DNA from: an uncultured Clostridium sp.
GTDB lineage: Bacteria > Bacillota > Clostridia > Oscillospirales > Acutalibacteraceae
Assembly (NCBI GenBank): GCA_900547915.1
Contig: URIN01000011.1
Coordinates: forward strand, 1 to 13,128
DNA: 13,128 nt
Direction of reading: 5' to 3'
The position numbers and the translations under genes are program-made. A model generated the notes under the pieces. That model was given only the letters and a program-made list of their open reading frames with translations. It ran no database searches and was not told where the DNA came from. Shown in pieces: positions 7,164-13,128 of the stretch (positions are counted from its first letter, which is position 1; each line of letters begins with the position of its first letter).

Positions 7164-8339
7164 TTAATTATTTGATTTGTTAAGTTTGTATGTGGGAACG
7201 AAATCCCTGGCGCTTATTACGGCACCGTTTTCATCAATCAGCAGTATCTGCGGAAGATCCCTGCTGAGAAACAGCGAAATACCCTCTGTCATACAGTAGG
7301 CGCCCGTGTTTTCAAATATCAGGGTGTCCCCGATTCTCAGATCGGTAAACGGTGTGTTCTTCATTAAAATATCATTCACGGTGCAAAGCGAGCCGCAGAT
7401 ATTCCAGTTTTTCTGCTCCCCGTCCTCACGCGCAGGAAAAGCGCTGTGAAAAGGGTGCTTCATAGCCATTGACTGGCCATAATATGTGATGTGGTTCATA
7501 CCGCCGTCAACGATTGCGTAGTTCTGATTTTTGCTCTCTTTCATATCCACCACTCGGGTGAAATAGCTGCCGCAGGACGCTACAAGACTTCTGCCTATCT
7601 CAAGAGTTATCTTTGCCCTGAACTTCATATCGTCAAGCAGCTGAGAAAAGTTTTGTAAAAATTCTTCCTCATCAAATTTATCCGTATCGAAATACGCCAC
7701 GGGGAAACCCGGGCCGTACTCAAATTCCTCAGCTCTGAAGCCGTAATCGCTTTCAAGCTGTGTAAGAAATTCATCTATGTAATCAAGCTCTCTCTTTATT
7801 CTTTTAAGAGATGTTTTCTGAGTGCCCGAAAAATACTGAATTCCTATTATCGCGGCAACATCGGGGTCATTCGAGCGTATTATCTCTTTCACGCCGCTTT
7901 CATCAAGGCCAAACTGATTGCCGCTTGTAAGCCTGAGCAGCAGTTTAATTTTTGACGAATACTTGCGTGCAAGACCAGTAAGCAGTTCATACTGAGCAAC
8001 AGATTCAACGGTAAAGCAGTTTACCTCTGTGCCGCTTTTTATAATATCTTCCATAAGTTCTGCGGTCTTATATACGCCCGACACTACTGTTTTTCTCAGA
8101 TCCACACCGCTTTCCATACACAGCTTCATTTCACCGGGCGAGCAGACCTCGAGCTTTTCGATATAAGGGCAAAGCCTTGGGGCAACGAATGTGTTTGCCT
8201 TGATTGCGTAACAGAGAGATACGCCCTCCGGCAGCCTGCTCCTGAGATACCGTGCTCTTTCAGCAAGCGTGTTTATGTCAAAAACATAAAGCGGCGTCTG
8301 ATAATTATTAAGGATTTTTTCTACCGTAGTATTTTTCAT
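7164..8339 (-). CDS. Fold-III PLP-dependent decarboxylase-like enzyme (LysA/ODC superfamily)
   Basis: A 391-residue protein of the alanine racemase/ornithine decarboxylase fold. The PLP lysine is K47 in CYAIKANTF. Other landmarks are FGLD (143-146), IQYFSGTQ (167-174), EYGPGFPV (207-214), the phosphate-side loop EIGRSL (247-252), VDGGMN (277-282), the decarboxylase cysteine loop CGSLCTVND (315-323, C319) and ENTGAYC (343-349). The Cys loop favours decarboxylase over racemase. Oddities: the His that stacks on PLP in ODC/LysA (second His of HxHIGSQ) reads Phe170, and the GGG phosphate loop reads GPG. Its start overlaps the adenylation gene by 4 bases (ATGA), so the two are probably made together. 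LysA itself is unlikely given the context. BtrK of butirosin synthesis, which decarboxylates a carrier-bound glutamyl group, is the best functional precedent. Confidence 0.88.
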   Translation of the reverse strand: MKNTTVEKILNNYQTPLYVFDINTLAERARYLRSRLPEGVSLCYAIKANTFVAPRLCPYIEKLEVCSPGEMKLCMESGVDLRKTVVSGVYKTAELMEDIIKSGTEVNCFTVESVAQYELLTGLARKYSSKIKLLLRLTSGNQFGLDESGVKEIIRSNDPDVAAIIGIQYFSGTQKTSLKRIKRELDYIDEFLTQLESDYGFRAEEFEYGPGFPVAYFDTDKFDEEEFLQNFSQLLDDMKFRAKITLEIGRSLVASCGSYFTRVVDMKESKNQNYAIVDGGMNHITYYGQSMAMKHPFHSAFPAREDGEQKNWNICGSLCTVNDILMKNTPFTDLRIGDTLIFENTGAYCMTEGISLFLSRDLPQILLIDENGAVISARDFVPTYKLNKSNN

Positions 8340-9841
8340 AATATTCCTCCTAAAAGCGCTTTACGGTCTGTTTTGCCGTTTTTTGTGAGCGGCATTGATT
8401 CCACCTGCCGCAACGCGTTTGGAATCATATAGACCGGCAATGTTTCGCTTAATCGTTTATGAAGCTCTTTTTTATCTATTGAACCTATGTAAAACGCGTA
8501 AAGACGTTTTTTTGCGCCGTCAAAAATACAGCAGCAGTTTTCTATTTCAGGGGCTTTCATTATCTGGCTCTCTATCTCCTCAAGTTCAACACGGTGCCCC
8601 ATATACTTTATCTGAAAATCTTTGCGGCCGCAGAACACGAGTTCGCCGTTTTCGTCATATTTCGCAAGATCACCCGTTCGGTATACCGTATCAAGATAAC
8701 ACGATGACAGCGGATTTTGCACAAACGCCTTTGCCGTCTGTTCGGGATTGTTATAGTAACCGAGCGCAAGCGCCGTGCCGCCTACACATATCTCACCGGC
8801 AACACCCTTTTCGGTAACTTCCCTGTTTTCGCCGTCAAGCAAAAACACCTTTTCGTTATCAAACGCTCTGCCTATCGGAACTGCGCCCTCATAATCTCTT
8901 TCGGCGTCCACAATATGATAAGTGCAGTTGCAGGTTATTTCCGTGGGGCCGTAAAGATTTACGAACATTGCGTTCGGCAGATGCTTCTGCCAGTCTCTGA
9001 GATGCTTGAGCGGCATTACCTCTCCGCTGAAAAGCACTTTGTTCACGGCAGACGGCGTTTTGTAATCAAGCACGTGAAATGTATTTATAAGGCTGAGCGC
9101 CGAAACCGCCCAAATAAGAGTTGTTACTCCGTTATCAACTATATAATCCATAAGTTCTGTCGGTCTTGAAAAATATTCACGTGGAATTATCACAAGTTTT
9201 GCTCCAGTCTTTATGGCAGAATATATATCCTTTACGGAAACGTCAAAATCAAAAGGCGCCTGATTTCCTATAACATCGTTTTGCGTTATGGAGAAAGTCT
9301 CGCAGAATACATCAATAAAATCAATAACGCTTCTGTGACCCACTGCCACTCCCTTTGGTACTCCCGAAGAGCCTGAAGTGAAGTTTATGTAAAGCGGCAT
9401 TGTATCAACCACCCTGCTCCTGACGCTCTCAAGTGCCTTGGCATTAACAGGCGTATAAATAATATCCTGTATCATATATACGGACAGGGACGGAAAAATC
9501 TCTTTTGCCGCGGCATAATTCTGAGCGTCCGCAATCACTATCTTTGAGCCGAGCACGCTCTGCATCTTTTCAAGCCGTTCACGCGGCAGGTTAGGCTCTG
9601 CAAGCGTATAGAAACAACCCGCGTACGCCGCACCGAAAAAACAACAAAGCGCCTGTGTGCTTTTTTGGGCAAATATTATAATAGGTTTATTTATATCTGT
9701 TATACCGCAGAGGAATGAACCTATCCTTTTGCTTTTATCCTCAAGCTGTGAATATGTAAGGCAGGTCTCATTGTCTGCAACAGCAGTTTTATCAGGATAA
9801 TTGAGAACTGATCTTTCAAGGTATTCCAAAACTGTTTTCAT
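8336..9841 (-). CDS. Stand-alone amino acid adenylation enzyme (DltA/NRPS A-domain-like)
   Basis: ATP-dependent aminoacyl-AMP ligase that would load the carrier encoded two genes on. The protein is 501 residues from ATG at 9841. Core motifs are all present: A3 YINFTSGSSGVPKG (151-164), A4 NQAPFDFDVSVKDIY (193-207), A5 NLYGPTEITCN (295-305), A7 YRTGDL (387-392), A8 GRKDFQIKYMGHRVELEEIE (405-424) and A10 LTKNGKTDRKAL with K490. No carrier or condensation domain is fused. By hand alignment to GrsA the specificity residues begin D-V-K (D200, V201, K204). Lys there is found in glutamate-activating domains, unlike DltA. Start choice: the GTG at 9850 overlaps AAAGGAG at 9850-9856, while ATG 9841 stands 8 bases after it. 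First gene of the operon. The family call is firm; the substrate is inference. Confidence 0.93.
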   Translation of the reverse strand: MKTVLEYLERSVLNYPDKTAVADNETCLTYSQLEDKSKRIGSFLCGITDINKPIIIFAQKSTQALCCFFGAAYAGCFYTLAEPNLPRERLEKMQSVLGSKIVIADAQNYAAAKEIFPSLSVYMIQDIIYTPVNAKALESVRSRVVDTMPLYINFTSGSSGVPKGVAVGHRSVIDFIDVFCETFSITQNDVIGNQAPFDFDVSVKDIYSAIKTGAKLVIIPREYFSRPTELMDYIVDNGVTTLIWAVSALSLINTFHVLDYKTPSAVNKVLFSGEVMPLKHLRDWQKHLPNAMFVNLYGPTEITCNCTYHIVDAERDYEGAVPIGRAFDNEKVFLLDGENREVTEKGVAGEICVGGTALALGYYNNPEQTAKAFVQNPLSSCYLDTVYRTGDLAKYDENGELVFCGRKDFQIKYMGHRVELEEIESQIMKAPEIENCCCIFDGAKKRLYAFYIGSIDKKELHKRLSETLPVYMIPNALRQVESMPLTKNGKTDRKALLGGIL

Positions 9842-9902
9842 TCCGGTCACTCCTTTCGTTTACACATACTTTAACAGGTGCGCCTTTATTCTTTCTGTAT
9901 AC

Positions 9903-9910
9903 AACCTTAA
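9903..9910. promoter_or_regulatory. Candidate operator half-site at the dlt-like promoter start
   Basis: AACCTTAA at 9903-9910 is identical to the left arm of the inverted repeat at 10005-10028. It covers the expected transcription start of the minus-strand operon, directly after its -10. A protein bound here would most simply repress. Confidence 0.4.
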
Positions 9911-9912
9911 AA

Positions 9913-9940
9913 AATATAAACATTAGGATTTTTTTGCCAA
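9913..9940 (-). promoter_or_regulatory. Probable sigma-A promoter of the dlt-like operon
   Basis: On the minus strand TTGGCA (9935-9940, 5 of 6 matches to the -35 consensus) and TATATT (9913-9918, 5 of 6 matches to -10) are 16 bases apart. Transcription would begin near 9906, giving a leader of about 65 bases. The octamer shared with the upstream operator lies just downstream of this -10. Confidence 0.6.
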
Positions 9941-10004
9941 AGAACGCAAAAAACGGCGAAAAGGCGCACAGTTGACACATAAAAGCTGATTTTTCGCAAA
10001 AAAA

Positions 10005-10028
10005 TAACCTTAAGAAAAATTAAGGTTA
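10005..10028. promoter_or_regulatory. Inverted-repeat operator candidate upstream of the two-component system promoter
   Basis: TAACCTTAA (10005-10013) and TTAAGGTTA (10020-10028) form a perfect 9-bp inverted repeat around GAAAAA. It ends 5 bases before the -35 of the response regulator promoter, a usual place for an activator or autoregulator. There is no T-run after it and it precedes the promoter, so it is not a terminator of the + operon. Confidence 0.6.
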
Positions 10029-10033
10029 ACTTT

Positions 10034-10062
10034 TTGACATATTTAGGTTTCTCAAATATAAT
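10034..10062 (+). promoter_or_regulatory. Perfect-consensus sigma-A promoter of the two-component system
   Basis: TTGACA at 10034-10039 and TATAAT at 10057-10062 both match consensus at 6 of 6 positions with the ideal 17-base spacer. GAGGGGTGAGG at 10073-10083 then provides the ribosome binding site for the TTG start at 10088. Such a strong core promoter paired with an upstream operator suggests tight control, possibly repression. Confidence 0.85.
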
Positions 10063-10087
10063 AAGGGTGAATGAGGGGTGAGGTAAA

Positions 10088-10792
10088 TTGAAATACAACA
10101 TACTAATAGCAGAAGACGATGCAAATATCATAGAACTGATGACGCTTTATTTTGACAGTGACGAATATAATGTTCTTTATGCTACGGACGGAGAAGCCGC
10201 GCTTGAAATAGTTAAAAGCGAGGATATATCGATAGCGCTTGTGGATATAATGATGCCAAAGATGAACGGATATGAATTTATTAAAGCTGTCAGAAAGATA
10301 AGGAATTTTCCGATTATAATAATATCTGCCAAAAATCTTGACGAAGACGAGGTACTCGGTCTCAATCTGGGAGCAGACGCCTATATCAAAAAGCCTTTCA
10401 ACCCGCTTGTTGTAGTAGCAAATGTTAAGGCGATTTTAAGAAGAACATATCAGCTTTCAAATTCATCAGACGGAGACAGTGCAAAAAAATATGTGGTGGG
10501 TGACCTTGTTTTCAACACAGAAACGTTTGTGCTGACTAAAAAATCTAAACCTTTGCCGCTTACAATGGCTGAACTGAAAATAGTTGCAAAACTTATGAGC
10601 GCTCCGAAGCGTGTTTTTACAAAAGTGCAGCTTTATGAAAGCATAAACGGAGATATGTTTGAAAATGACGAAAACACCATGATGGTGCACATTTCAAACA
10701 TACGCTCAAAAATAGAGGACAACCCGGACAAGCCGCAGTATATAAAAACAGTTAGGGGGCTGGGATATAAAATTGACTACAAAGAAGATTAA
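10088..10792 (+). CDS. OmpR/PhoB-family response regulator
   Basis: A 234-residue cytoplasmic DNA-binding regulator phosphorylated by the kinase encoded next. The receiver domain (about 1-120) has the acidic pair in IAEDDAN (E9, D10, D11), the phospho-acceptor D53 in LVDIMMP, S80 in IIIISAKN and K102 in YIKKPF. The winged-helix output domain (about 130-232) has the PLTMAELKIVAKL start, the HISNIRSKIEDNPD recognition helix and the IKTVRGLGYKI end. It starts at TTG, since no ATG or GTG fits the receiver N-terminus MKYNILIAEDD. It overlaps the kinase gene by 20 bases and is divergent from the dlt-like operon. Shared octamers in the spacer suggest it controls both units; dlt operons in Firmicutes are often under two-component control, so the inference is reasonable but unproven. 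Confidence 0.96.
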   Translation: MKYNILIAEDDANIIELMTLYFDSDEYNVLYATDGEAALEIVKSEDISIALVDIMMPKMNGYEFIKAVRKIRNFPIIIISAKNLDEDEVLGLNLGADAYIKKPFNPLVVVANVKAILRRTYQLSNSSDGDSAKKYVVGDLVFNTETFVLTKKSKPLPLTMAELKIVAKLMSAPKRVFTKVQLYESINGDMFENDENTMMVHISNIRSKIEDNPDKPQYIKTVRGLGYKIDYKED

Positions 10793-12368
10793 AATACGTT
10801 CAAGTTTTGTTCTGCTTTGTGTCGGCCATTTTGTTTTGTACTCAATAACTCTTGCTCTTATTTATTTCGGTTTCAGCTGGTACACCGGCGCAAAACTTAA
10901 CAACGCTTTTATTTCAACAGATTCTCTCGTTCAGTACAGCGATGAACTTATGACGGACGATTTTTCAGGCATACCTGCAAAAATAACAAAAAACTGCTCC
11001 TTCATAGTTTTTGACGATGAGGGTAAATGTCTGTACGCAAGCAGTAAAGAGATAAGCGAAAAAATACCTTACAGCGCACTGCCGTACATTAACGACTACA
11101 TGGGAAGCGACTGGTATTCAGTTTCGCAGAATGTAAATTCAAACAATGATACTTACTATATAATAATGCTCAAAAGTTATGATGACGTTGGAAATGAAAT
11201 AGTTGTCTCCTCCTGCATACTTGATTCTGATTACAATATTATCAGGGGAAATCTTTTTGAAGGAAAAGATAAACTGAGTGAAGATGAATTCAACATAATA
11301 AAGGGCACTTACTCTAAAGACCAAAACGTAGAAAAATACAGTTATGAAACCTTGGACGGAGAAGGCAGAACACTTGTGTGCATGTACCCCATTTTGAGCG
11401 ATGAGGATTATTATTCCGTTATGGAAAAAACGCAGAGCCTGTGGCTTTGGGCTGTGCCTGTTGTTTTGGCAACAATACTGCTTCAGGCATGCCTGTTTGC
11501 AAAACGTATAAAAAAATCCATTGCACAGATAAACAATGCCATAGACACTTACCAGAGCAATGAAAAATTTGAGGTAGACAAGAAAAAAATACCCTGCGAA
11601 TTCCTGTCAATCGTTGACAATTTCAGCAATCTTTTGGGTTGGCTGAACAATCTGCAGCACGAAAAAGAAAAAATGTATATGGAAAACCGCCAGGTAATAG
11701 CCGATATATCACACGACCTTAAAACACCTCTTACCGTAATTCAGGGATACTCAAAAGCCCTTAACGAAGGAAGGGTGCCTGAGGAAAAAAGAGAAAAATA
11801 TCTTGAGATAATTTATGACAAATCCGTGCTCTCTGCACAGCTTATAGATTCTCTTTTCGACTGTGTAAAAATGGAGCACCCCGATTACAAAATCAATCCC
11901 CAAGAAGTTGACCTGAGCGAATACATAAAAGAGATACTTGCAGAAAAATACAATGAGATAGAGGAACGCGGCTTTGATATTGACGTTGATATTCCCGAAC
12001 ATAATATACCGTATTCCATTGACAAAAAGCTGTTTGAAAGGCTTTTTGAAAATCTGTTGGGCAACAGCCTGCAGTACAATACTGCCGGAACTACGATATT
12101 TATCAAACTTCGAGAAGAAAAGGACGCTCTCATTCTTACCGTTGCCGACAACGGCGTAGGTATTCCTGATGAACTTAGAGAAACCATATTCAAACCGTTT
12201 GTAACAAGCAACAACGCGCGTTCGTCCGGAAAAGGAACAGGGCTTGGACTTGCCATTTCAAAAAGGATAGTTGAACTGCACGGCGGCTCTATTTCTCTTA
12301 AAGGCAACAGCGCAAGCTCAAAATATAAAACTGAATTTGAAATCAGATTTCCGCGCAATTCACAATAA
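10773..12368 (+). CDS. Membrane sensor histidine kinase
   Basis: A 531-residue partner of the upstream regulator. TM1 spans about 12-34. An extracytoplasmic sensor of roughly 185 residues (35-221) follows, with no fold I can name and few cysteines. TM2 is LWLWAVPVVLATILLQACLF (223-242), followed by a short linker. HisKA holds the phospho-acceptor H314 in ADISHDLKTPLTVIQGY. HATPase_c holds the N box FENLLGNSLQY (425-435), the G1 box ADNGVGIP (458-465) and the G2 box GKGTGLGLAIS (487-497), so the kinase looks active. The start is TTG at 10773, 7 bases after TGGGA; the first in-frame ATG is at residue 60, beyond TM1, so it cannot be the start. A sensor this large suggests sensing of an external ligand such as a surface-active compound, but that is inference. 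Followed by a strong terminator. Confidence 0.95.
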   Translation: MTTKKIKIRSSFVLLCVGHFVLYSITLALIYFGFSWYTGAKLNNAFISTDSLVQYSDELMTDDFSGIPAKITKNCSFIVFDDEGKCLYASSKEISEKIPYSALPYINDYMGSDWYSVSQNVNSNNDTYYIIMLKSYDDVGNEIVVSSCILDSDYNIIRGNLFEGKDKLSEDEFNIIKGTYSKDQNVEKYSYETLDGEGRTLVCMYPILSDEDYYSVMEKTQSLWLWAVPVVLATILLQACLFAKRIKKSIAQINNAIDTYQSNEKFEVDKKKIPCEFLSIVDNFSNLLGWLNNLQHEKEKMYMENRQVIADISHDLKTPLTVIQGYSKALNEGRVPEEKREKYLEIIYDKSVLSAQLIDSLFDCVKMEHPDYKINPQEVDLSEYIKEILAEKYNEIEERGFDIDVDIPEHNIPYSIDKKLFERLFENLLGNSLQYNTAGTTIFIKLREEKDALILTVADNGVGIPDELRETIFKPFVTSNNARSSGKGTGLGLAISKRIVELHGGSISLKGNSASSKYKTEFEIRFPRNSQ

Positions 12369-12414
12369 TATAGGTATATTAAATATAATATCCATAATCA
12401 CAAATTAAGTTATT

Positions 12415-12448
12415 AATCACCGCTTTAATAAAAGCGGTGATTTTTTTT
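12415..12448 (+). terminator. Strong intrinsic terminator after the kinase gene
   Basis: A perfect 12-bp stem, AATCACCGCTTT (12415-12426) with AAAGCGGTGATT (12431-12442), closes an AATA loop. The arm runs into eight T (12441-12448). It lies 47 bases after the kinase stop. Confidence 0.95.
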
Positions 12449-12452
12449 ACAC

Positions 12453-12476
12453 TTTTACACATTTGAAATGGTAAAA
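12453..12476. repeat. Imperfect dyad upstream of the secreted-protein promoter
   Basis: TTTTAC (12453-12458) pairs with GTAAAA (12471-12476) and encloses the near-palindrome CATTTGAAATG (12460-12470). It is AT-rich, so partly expected by chance. It could be a protein-binding site about 80 bases before the -35 of the next gene. The rest of 12477-12554 shows nothing I can name. Confidence 0.25.
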
Positions 12477-12554
12477 AAGCATAATGATTTAAAGGGTCAT
12501 ATGTGAATTTTAAACAAAATTAACAAATTTCTCAAACGGAATTATGAAAAAATG

Positions 12555-12583
12555 TTGACTTTGTATAAGTCTGGTGCTAAGAT
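12555..12583 (+). promoter_or_regulatory. Extended -10 promoter of the secreted Ig-like protein
   Basis: TTGACT (12555-12560) and TAAGAT (12578-12583) are 17 bases apart, each 5 of 6 to consensus. TG at 12575-12576 adds an extended -10. The leader is about 50 bases, with GAAAGGTG at 12627-12634 serving as ribosome binding site for the ATG at 12640. Confidence 0.75.
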
Positions 12584-12639
12584 TTTCATATGCCAAAACG
12601 TTGTTTTAAATTTATTTCATAAAAAAGAAAGGTGATTTA

Positions 12640-13128
12640 ATGAAAAAAACTTTTAAAAGCGCCTTAAGCATATTCCTTTGTGTGCTTATGCTTATATCGG
12701 TGCTGCCTGTTACGGCTTACGCTGATGATGCTCAGCAGTACAGCATCAGAATTGTCAACGTTGACGATTCAAATGCGGATGTATCATCCGATACAGGCAC
12801 TGTAATCAGCATTACAGAAAACGAGCGTGTTCAGCTCAAGGCTGTAATGGAAGACGGAAGCGAGATACCCGAGGGCATGACCGTTGTTTGGAACTCTCCC
12901 ACACCGTATCTTGCCAGCGTTGATGAAAACGGTCTCGTTACCGGCAGAGACAGCTCAAAAGGCGCAATATTCCGCGTATGGGTAGATACCAACATTGCTT
13001 CAATATGGCTCATCGGCCCCTCTCTTGCAGACTCCATTTATGCGGCGTTTGACGATATGAATCTTGACGCAATGGATTCAGAGGGAATTATTGAAACATT
13101 CAGAACAGTTGCTACTCCTATCCTGGGT
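12640..13128 (+). CDS. Secreted protein with bacterial Ig-like segment, 3'-truncated by window end
   Basis: 163 residues are readable with no stop. Residues 1-28 are a clear signal peptide: MKKTFKSA, a hydrophobic core IFLCVLMLISVLPV, then TAYADD, with cleavage likely after AYA. Residues about 30-100 resemble a Big_2-type immunoglobulin-like domain, ending VVWNSPTPYLASVDENGLVTG, the usual W-x-S...A-x-V-D-x-N-G-x-V-T-G pattern of that family. Residues about 115-163 (ADSIYAAFDDMNLDAMDSEG and on) are not a domain I recognise. Proteins of this kind in Clostridia are often very large surface proteins, but the length here is unknown. It has its own promoter and follows a strong terminator, so it is not part of the two-component operon. 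Whether the regulator controls it cannot be told. Confidence 0.88.
   Translation, partial: MKKTFKSALSIFLCVLMLISVLPVTAYADDAQQYSIRIVNVDDSNADVSSDTGTVISITENERVQLKAVMEDGSEIPEGMTVVWNSPTPYLASVDENGLVTGRDSSKGAIFRVWVDTNIASIWLIGPSLADSIYAAFDDMNLDAMDSEGIIETFRTVATPILG

Larger units (their letters stand above)
9878..9969. repeat. Perfect 10-bp inverted repeat flanking the dlt-like promoter
   Basis: GTGCGCCTTT at 9878-9887 is the exact reverse complement of AAAGGCGCAC at 9960-9969, with 72 bases between. One arm lies in the untranslated leader and the other about 20 bases upstream of the -35. It is G/C-rich inside an AT-rich spacer. It could be a pair of protein-binding sites; since one arm lies outside the transcript it is not an mRNA hairpin. 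Confidence 0.45.

Noticed and set aside
7164..8339. Calling the PLP enzyme lysA or an alanine racemase
   Set aside because: Context is envelope acylation rather than lysine synthesis, cofactor-contact residues differ from LysA, and the decarboxylase Cys loop argues against a racemase. No symbol assigned.
9842..9850. GTG at 9850 as start of the adenylation gene
   Set aside because: It overlaps the AAAGGAG ribosome binding site; ATG 9841 has ideal spacing.
9972..9977. Second TTGACA on the + strand as another promoter
   Set aside because: No -10-like hexamer lies 16-18 bases downstream.
9907..10131. 74-residue hydrophobic minus-strand frame upstream of the adenylation gene, considered as a dltX candidate
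   Set aside because: It starts inside the regulator gene, runs across the operator and both promoters, has no clear ribosome binding site and lacks a FIYNEF-like end. The MBOAT already has such a tail.
1..13128. CRISPR array, tRNA, rRNA, insertion sequence, phage or toxin-antitoxin genes
   Set aside because: No regularly spaced repeats, RNA gene signatures, transposase or phage motifs were seen by eye on either strand; the XRE gene has no toxin-like partner.

Overview
The window looks like chromosomal DNA from a low-to-mid GC Gram-positive bacterium of the Clostridia, probably a gut Oscillospirales/Ruminococcaceae-type organism. This is inferred from the stand-alone MetH reactivation protein beside a short MetH, a dlt-like cell-envelope acylation operon, strong GGAGG ribosome binding sites, sigma-A-like promoters and the style of the secreted Ig-like protein; no marker gene fixes the species. 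The first 46 bases are not biological. They are Illumina Nextera P5/i5-index/read-1 adapter left on the end of the contig, and the genome begins at base 47 inside metF.

Region 1 (47-3744, + strand) is a tight methionine and one-carbon operon: metF (5' end cut off), a separate MetH reactivation protein, and cobalamin-dependent methionine synthase metH. The genes overlap by 8 and 11 bases and end in a hairpin. MetF makes 5-methyl-THF, MetH moves the methyl group to homocysteine, and the small protein would rescue oxidised cobalamin.

Region 2 (about 3796-4350) is a lone XRE-family regulator on + that converges on the next operon. Both share one bidirectional terminator.

Region 3 (9940 down to 4354, - strand) is the most interesting part. 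It is a five-gene, nearly gapless operon that resembles dltABCD but is not standard: adenylation enzyme, a fold-III PLP decarboxylase-like enzyme, a carrier protein, an MBOAT acyltransferase, and a membrane-anchored SGNH protein. The decarboxylase has no place in normal D-alanylation. The adenylation pocket appears to carry a lysine, as glutamate-activating domains do. The MBOAT ends in a DltX-like tail (PIYADF). I infer a pathway that activates an acidic amino acid, decarboxylates it (possibly on the carrier, as in butirosin biosynthesis) and exports the resulting omega-amino acyl group onto a surface polymer. This would be a dlt variant adding something like beta-alanine or GABA instead of D-alanine. 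The genes are seen; the chemistry is inferred.

Region 4 (10005-12442, + strand) is a divergently transcribed OmpR-type response regulator and histidine kinase. They are driven by a perfect-consensus promoter with a perfect inverted repeat just upstream. The same octamer recurs at the dlt-like promoter, suggesting that this two-component system controls itself and the acylation operon. A strong terminator closes it.

Region 5 (12555-13128, + strand) is a well-formed promoter and the first 163 residues of a secreted protein with a bacterial Ig-like segment, cut by the window end. The three sizeable intergenic stretches (3711-3852, 9842-10087, 12369-12639) are each under 300 bases and are described below. 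I saw no tRNA, rRNA, CRISPR array, insertion sequence or phage gene.
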